Shown one piece after another: positions 51,418 to 52,663 of a stretch of 52,663 nt of DNA. The notes under the pieces are model-generated. The model was not told the DNA's origin. It made no database searches and saw only the letters and a list, made by a program, of their open reading frames with translations. The stretch is taken from positions 1 through 52,663 of the forward strand of contig CAIPAY010000122.1 in assembly GCA_903863195.1 (NCBI GenBank). Direction: 5' to 3'. How positions within the stretch are numbered: position 1 is the first letter of the stretch; every line of letters starts with the position of its first letter. Made by a program: the position numbers and the translations under genes. This stretch comes from an uncultured Holophagaceae bacterium (GTDB taxonomy: Bacteria > Acidobacteriota > Holophagae > Holophagales > Holophagaceae).

Positions 51418-51900
51418 ATGAACCGAAAGCTCATCCGACCGAATCTCAGTGAACTGAAGGACAAGCTGGGTCTGCCCGCCAAGGGCGGCGGCACCGAGAC
51501 CCTGACCGCCGCGCCCTCGCCGCTCACGGCTGCCGGTGAACCGAACCCCGCCGTGAATCCCGCTGTGCCGACTGCCCCCCAGGGCGTGGGCAGCCCCCGG
51601 CGCAAGATCGCCCCGCCTGAGCAGACCAACGCCGAGAGCTTCTACTACCTGAAGCAGATGCAGTCCAAGACCCCCATGGTGATCGTCCTCCAGGATGACG
51701 AGAAGGTCCGCGGGGTCATCGAGTGGTATGACAAGCACTGCCTGAAGATCAACCGGATCAAGGAACCCAACGTCCTGGTTCCCAAGCACAACATCAAATA
51801 CATCTACAAGCAGGAGGAGGAGCCGCGCATCCGGCGGAGCCGCTCCACCAAGAAAGAAGAGCCCGCGCCAAGCGATGTGGAGATTCCGGTCTACGATTGA
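51418..51900 (+). CDS. hfq: Hfq-family RNA chaperone with long N- and C-terminal extensions
   Basis: The protein has 160 residues from an ATG with AGGA 8 bases upstream; an in-frame TTG would add 17 more. The Sm core lies at residues 70-132: QTNAESFYYLKQMQSKTPM, VIVLQDDEKVRGVIEWYDKHCLKI and the Sm2 part VPKHNIKYIYK, with the Hfq-type KH pair. E. coli Hfq keeps the core at its very N-terminus. Here about 69 residues rich in Ala, Pro and Gly precede it, and a basic then acidic tail (RIRRSRSTKKEEPAPSD) follows. Hfq pairs small RNAs with mRNAs. pdxA follows after 27 bases. Confidence 0.85.
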   Translation: MNRKLIRPNLSELKDKLGLPAKGGGTETLTAAPSPLTAAGEPNPAVNPAVPTAPQGVGSPRRKIAPPEQTNAESFYYLKQMQSKTPMVIVLQDDEKVRGVIEWYDKHCLKINRIKEPNVLVPKHNIKYIYKQEEEPRIRRSRSTKKEEPAPSDVEIPVYD

Positions 51901-51927
51901 CCCCTAGCACACCTCGCTGGGGTCTCC

Positions 51928-52663
51928 ATGAGTCGTCGTCCTTGCATCGCCATCAGCCTGGGAGATCCCTGCGGCATCGGTCCCGAGCTGCTGCTGGGCG
52001 GTCTGCCCATCATCCAGCCCTGGACGGACGTGACCGTGGTGGGTTCCCGGGCGGGCGCCGACCTGCTGGCGGCCCTGCCTGAGCGGCGGGTGGACTGGCG
52101 CTGGATCGCCCCCCTGCGGCCGGCACCCGCGGGCTTCCTGGGCGAGGTCCACGGCCTGCAGGTGCTCTCCCGGGGCGCCCGTCCGGGCCTGGTGCTGGCC
52201 GAGGCGCTCTGGCTGGATCCCACCCCCGAGATCACAGCGGACCAGCTCCAGCTGGGGGTGGGCTCCGCCGCCTCCGGCCGGGCGACCGTGGAGGCCATCC
52301 GCGTGGCGGCCCTCATGACCCTGAGCGGGTTCAGCGATGCCCTGGTCACGCTGCCCATGGCCAAGGCCGCCGCCCACCTCGCGGGCTACAACCTGCCAGG
52401 CCACACGGAGTATCTGCAGGAGCTCTCCGGCGCCCCCATCACCCGCATGGCCTTTGTCAGCCCCAGCCTCAACGTGGTGCTGCACACCGTCCACCAGAGC
52501 CTGCGCTCCGTGGTGGAGACCCTCGACAAGGATGCCGTAGCCGAGACCCTGGCCTTCTCCGCCGACCAGTTCATCCACCTGACCGGGAAGCTGGACCTGC
52601 GGGTGGCGCTCTGCGCCCTGAACCCTCATGCGGGCGAGCAGGGCGCCTTCGGCGATGAGGAGC
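51928..52663 (+). CDS. pdxA: 4-hydroxythreonine-4-phosphate dehydrogenase (partial)
   Basis: The first 245 residues are visible; the window ends inside the gene (family about 330). The N-terminus CIAISLGDPCGIGPELLL is the PdxA signature. LVTLPMAKAAAHLAGYNLPGHTEYL carries the metal/substrate His of the family, and LRVALCALNPHAGEQGAFGDEE the later NPHAGE motif. PdxA makes the precursor of pyridoxal phosphate. It probably shares a transcript with hfq. Confidence 0.93.
   Translation, partial: MSRRPCIAISLGDPCGIGPELLLGGLPIIQPWTDVTVVGSRAGADLLAALPERRVDWRWIAPLRPAPAGFLGEVHGLQVLSRGARPGLVLAEALWLDPTPEITADQLQLGVGSAASGRATVEAIRVAALMTLSGFSDALVTLPMAKAAAHLAGYNLPGHTEYLQELSGAPITRMAFVSPSLNVVLHTVHQSLRSVVETLDKDAVAETLAFSADQFIHLTGKLDLRVALCALNPHAGEQGAFGDEE

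Overview
The window is a visibly GC-rich stretch of a Gram-negative chromosome. Several features together suggest an Acidobacteriota of the Holophagae/Geothrix type: a FadL-type outer-membrane channel, LPS genes (kdsD and an lptF-lptG fusion), the bacillithiol gene bshA, a monomeric isocitrate dehydrogenase, LUD-type lactate oxidation genes and word-repeat intergenic hairpins. This assignment is an inference; no rRNA or marker tree was available. Almost every gene has a clear housekeeping or metabolic role. There is no prophage, IS element or CRISPR array.

Layout. 0-5.7 kb: a LeuA-like acyl transferase and a Ppx/GppA phosphatase (minus strand), then a secreted unknown protein and a protein made of four SCP2-like units (plus strand). 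5.7-11.8 kb: a MASE3-PocR hybrid histidine kinase, then a five-gene, translationally coupled minus-strand operon (35-aa membrane peptide, two LiaI/LiaF-like membrane proteins, LytS-type kinase, LytTR regulator). 11.8-13.2 kb: two inverted word-repeat elements, a YigZ-family gene, and a toxin-antitoxin relic (truncated BrnT, intact BrnA) behind a strong promoter. 13.2-18.5 kb: monomeric isocitrate dehydrogenase, a 5'-nucleotidase whose two domains lie in two separate genes in reversed order, and a membrane protein.

18.5-25.2 kb is a complete trpEGDCFBA operon with overlapping genes. It is preceded by an unannotated 30-codon leader peptide containing Trp-Trp and by a terminator/antiterminator pair, with a palindrome between the -35 and -10 boxes. 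25.3-31.0 kb: FadL, thiolase, DivIVA, YggT, BshA and small unknown genes. 31.0-42.6 kb is a lactate-oxidation region: tRNA-Met, then on the minus strand lctP, a Dld-II-like flavin/Fe-S dehydrogenase and two complete LUD (LutABC) sets, one with B and A fused. A divergent FadR/LldR-type regulator has a palindromic operator between it and lctP. The encoded system would import lactate, oxidise both stereoisomers and be switched on by lactate.

42.6-52.7 kb: tRNA-Ile2, a LON-domain protein, kdsD, a one-polypeptide LptF-LptG, mnmA, a membrane protein, tRNA-Gly and tRNA-Cys, a Fur-family regulator, a PilS-like kinase, an Hfq with long tails, and the start of pdxA (cut by the window end). The points most worth a second look are the trp attenuator, the microprotein-headed LiaF/LytSR operon, the BrnT relic, the word-repeat hairpins, the tRNA-3'-end mimics, the doubled LUD cluster and the extended Hfq.
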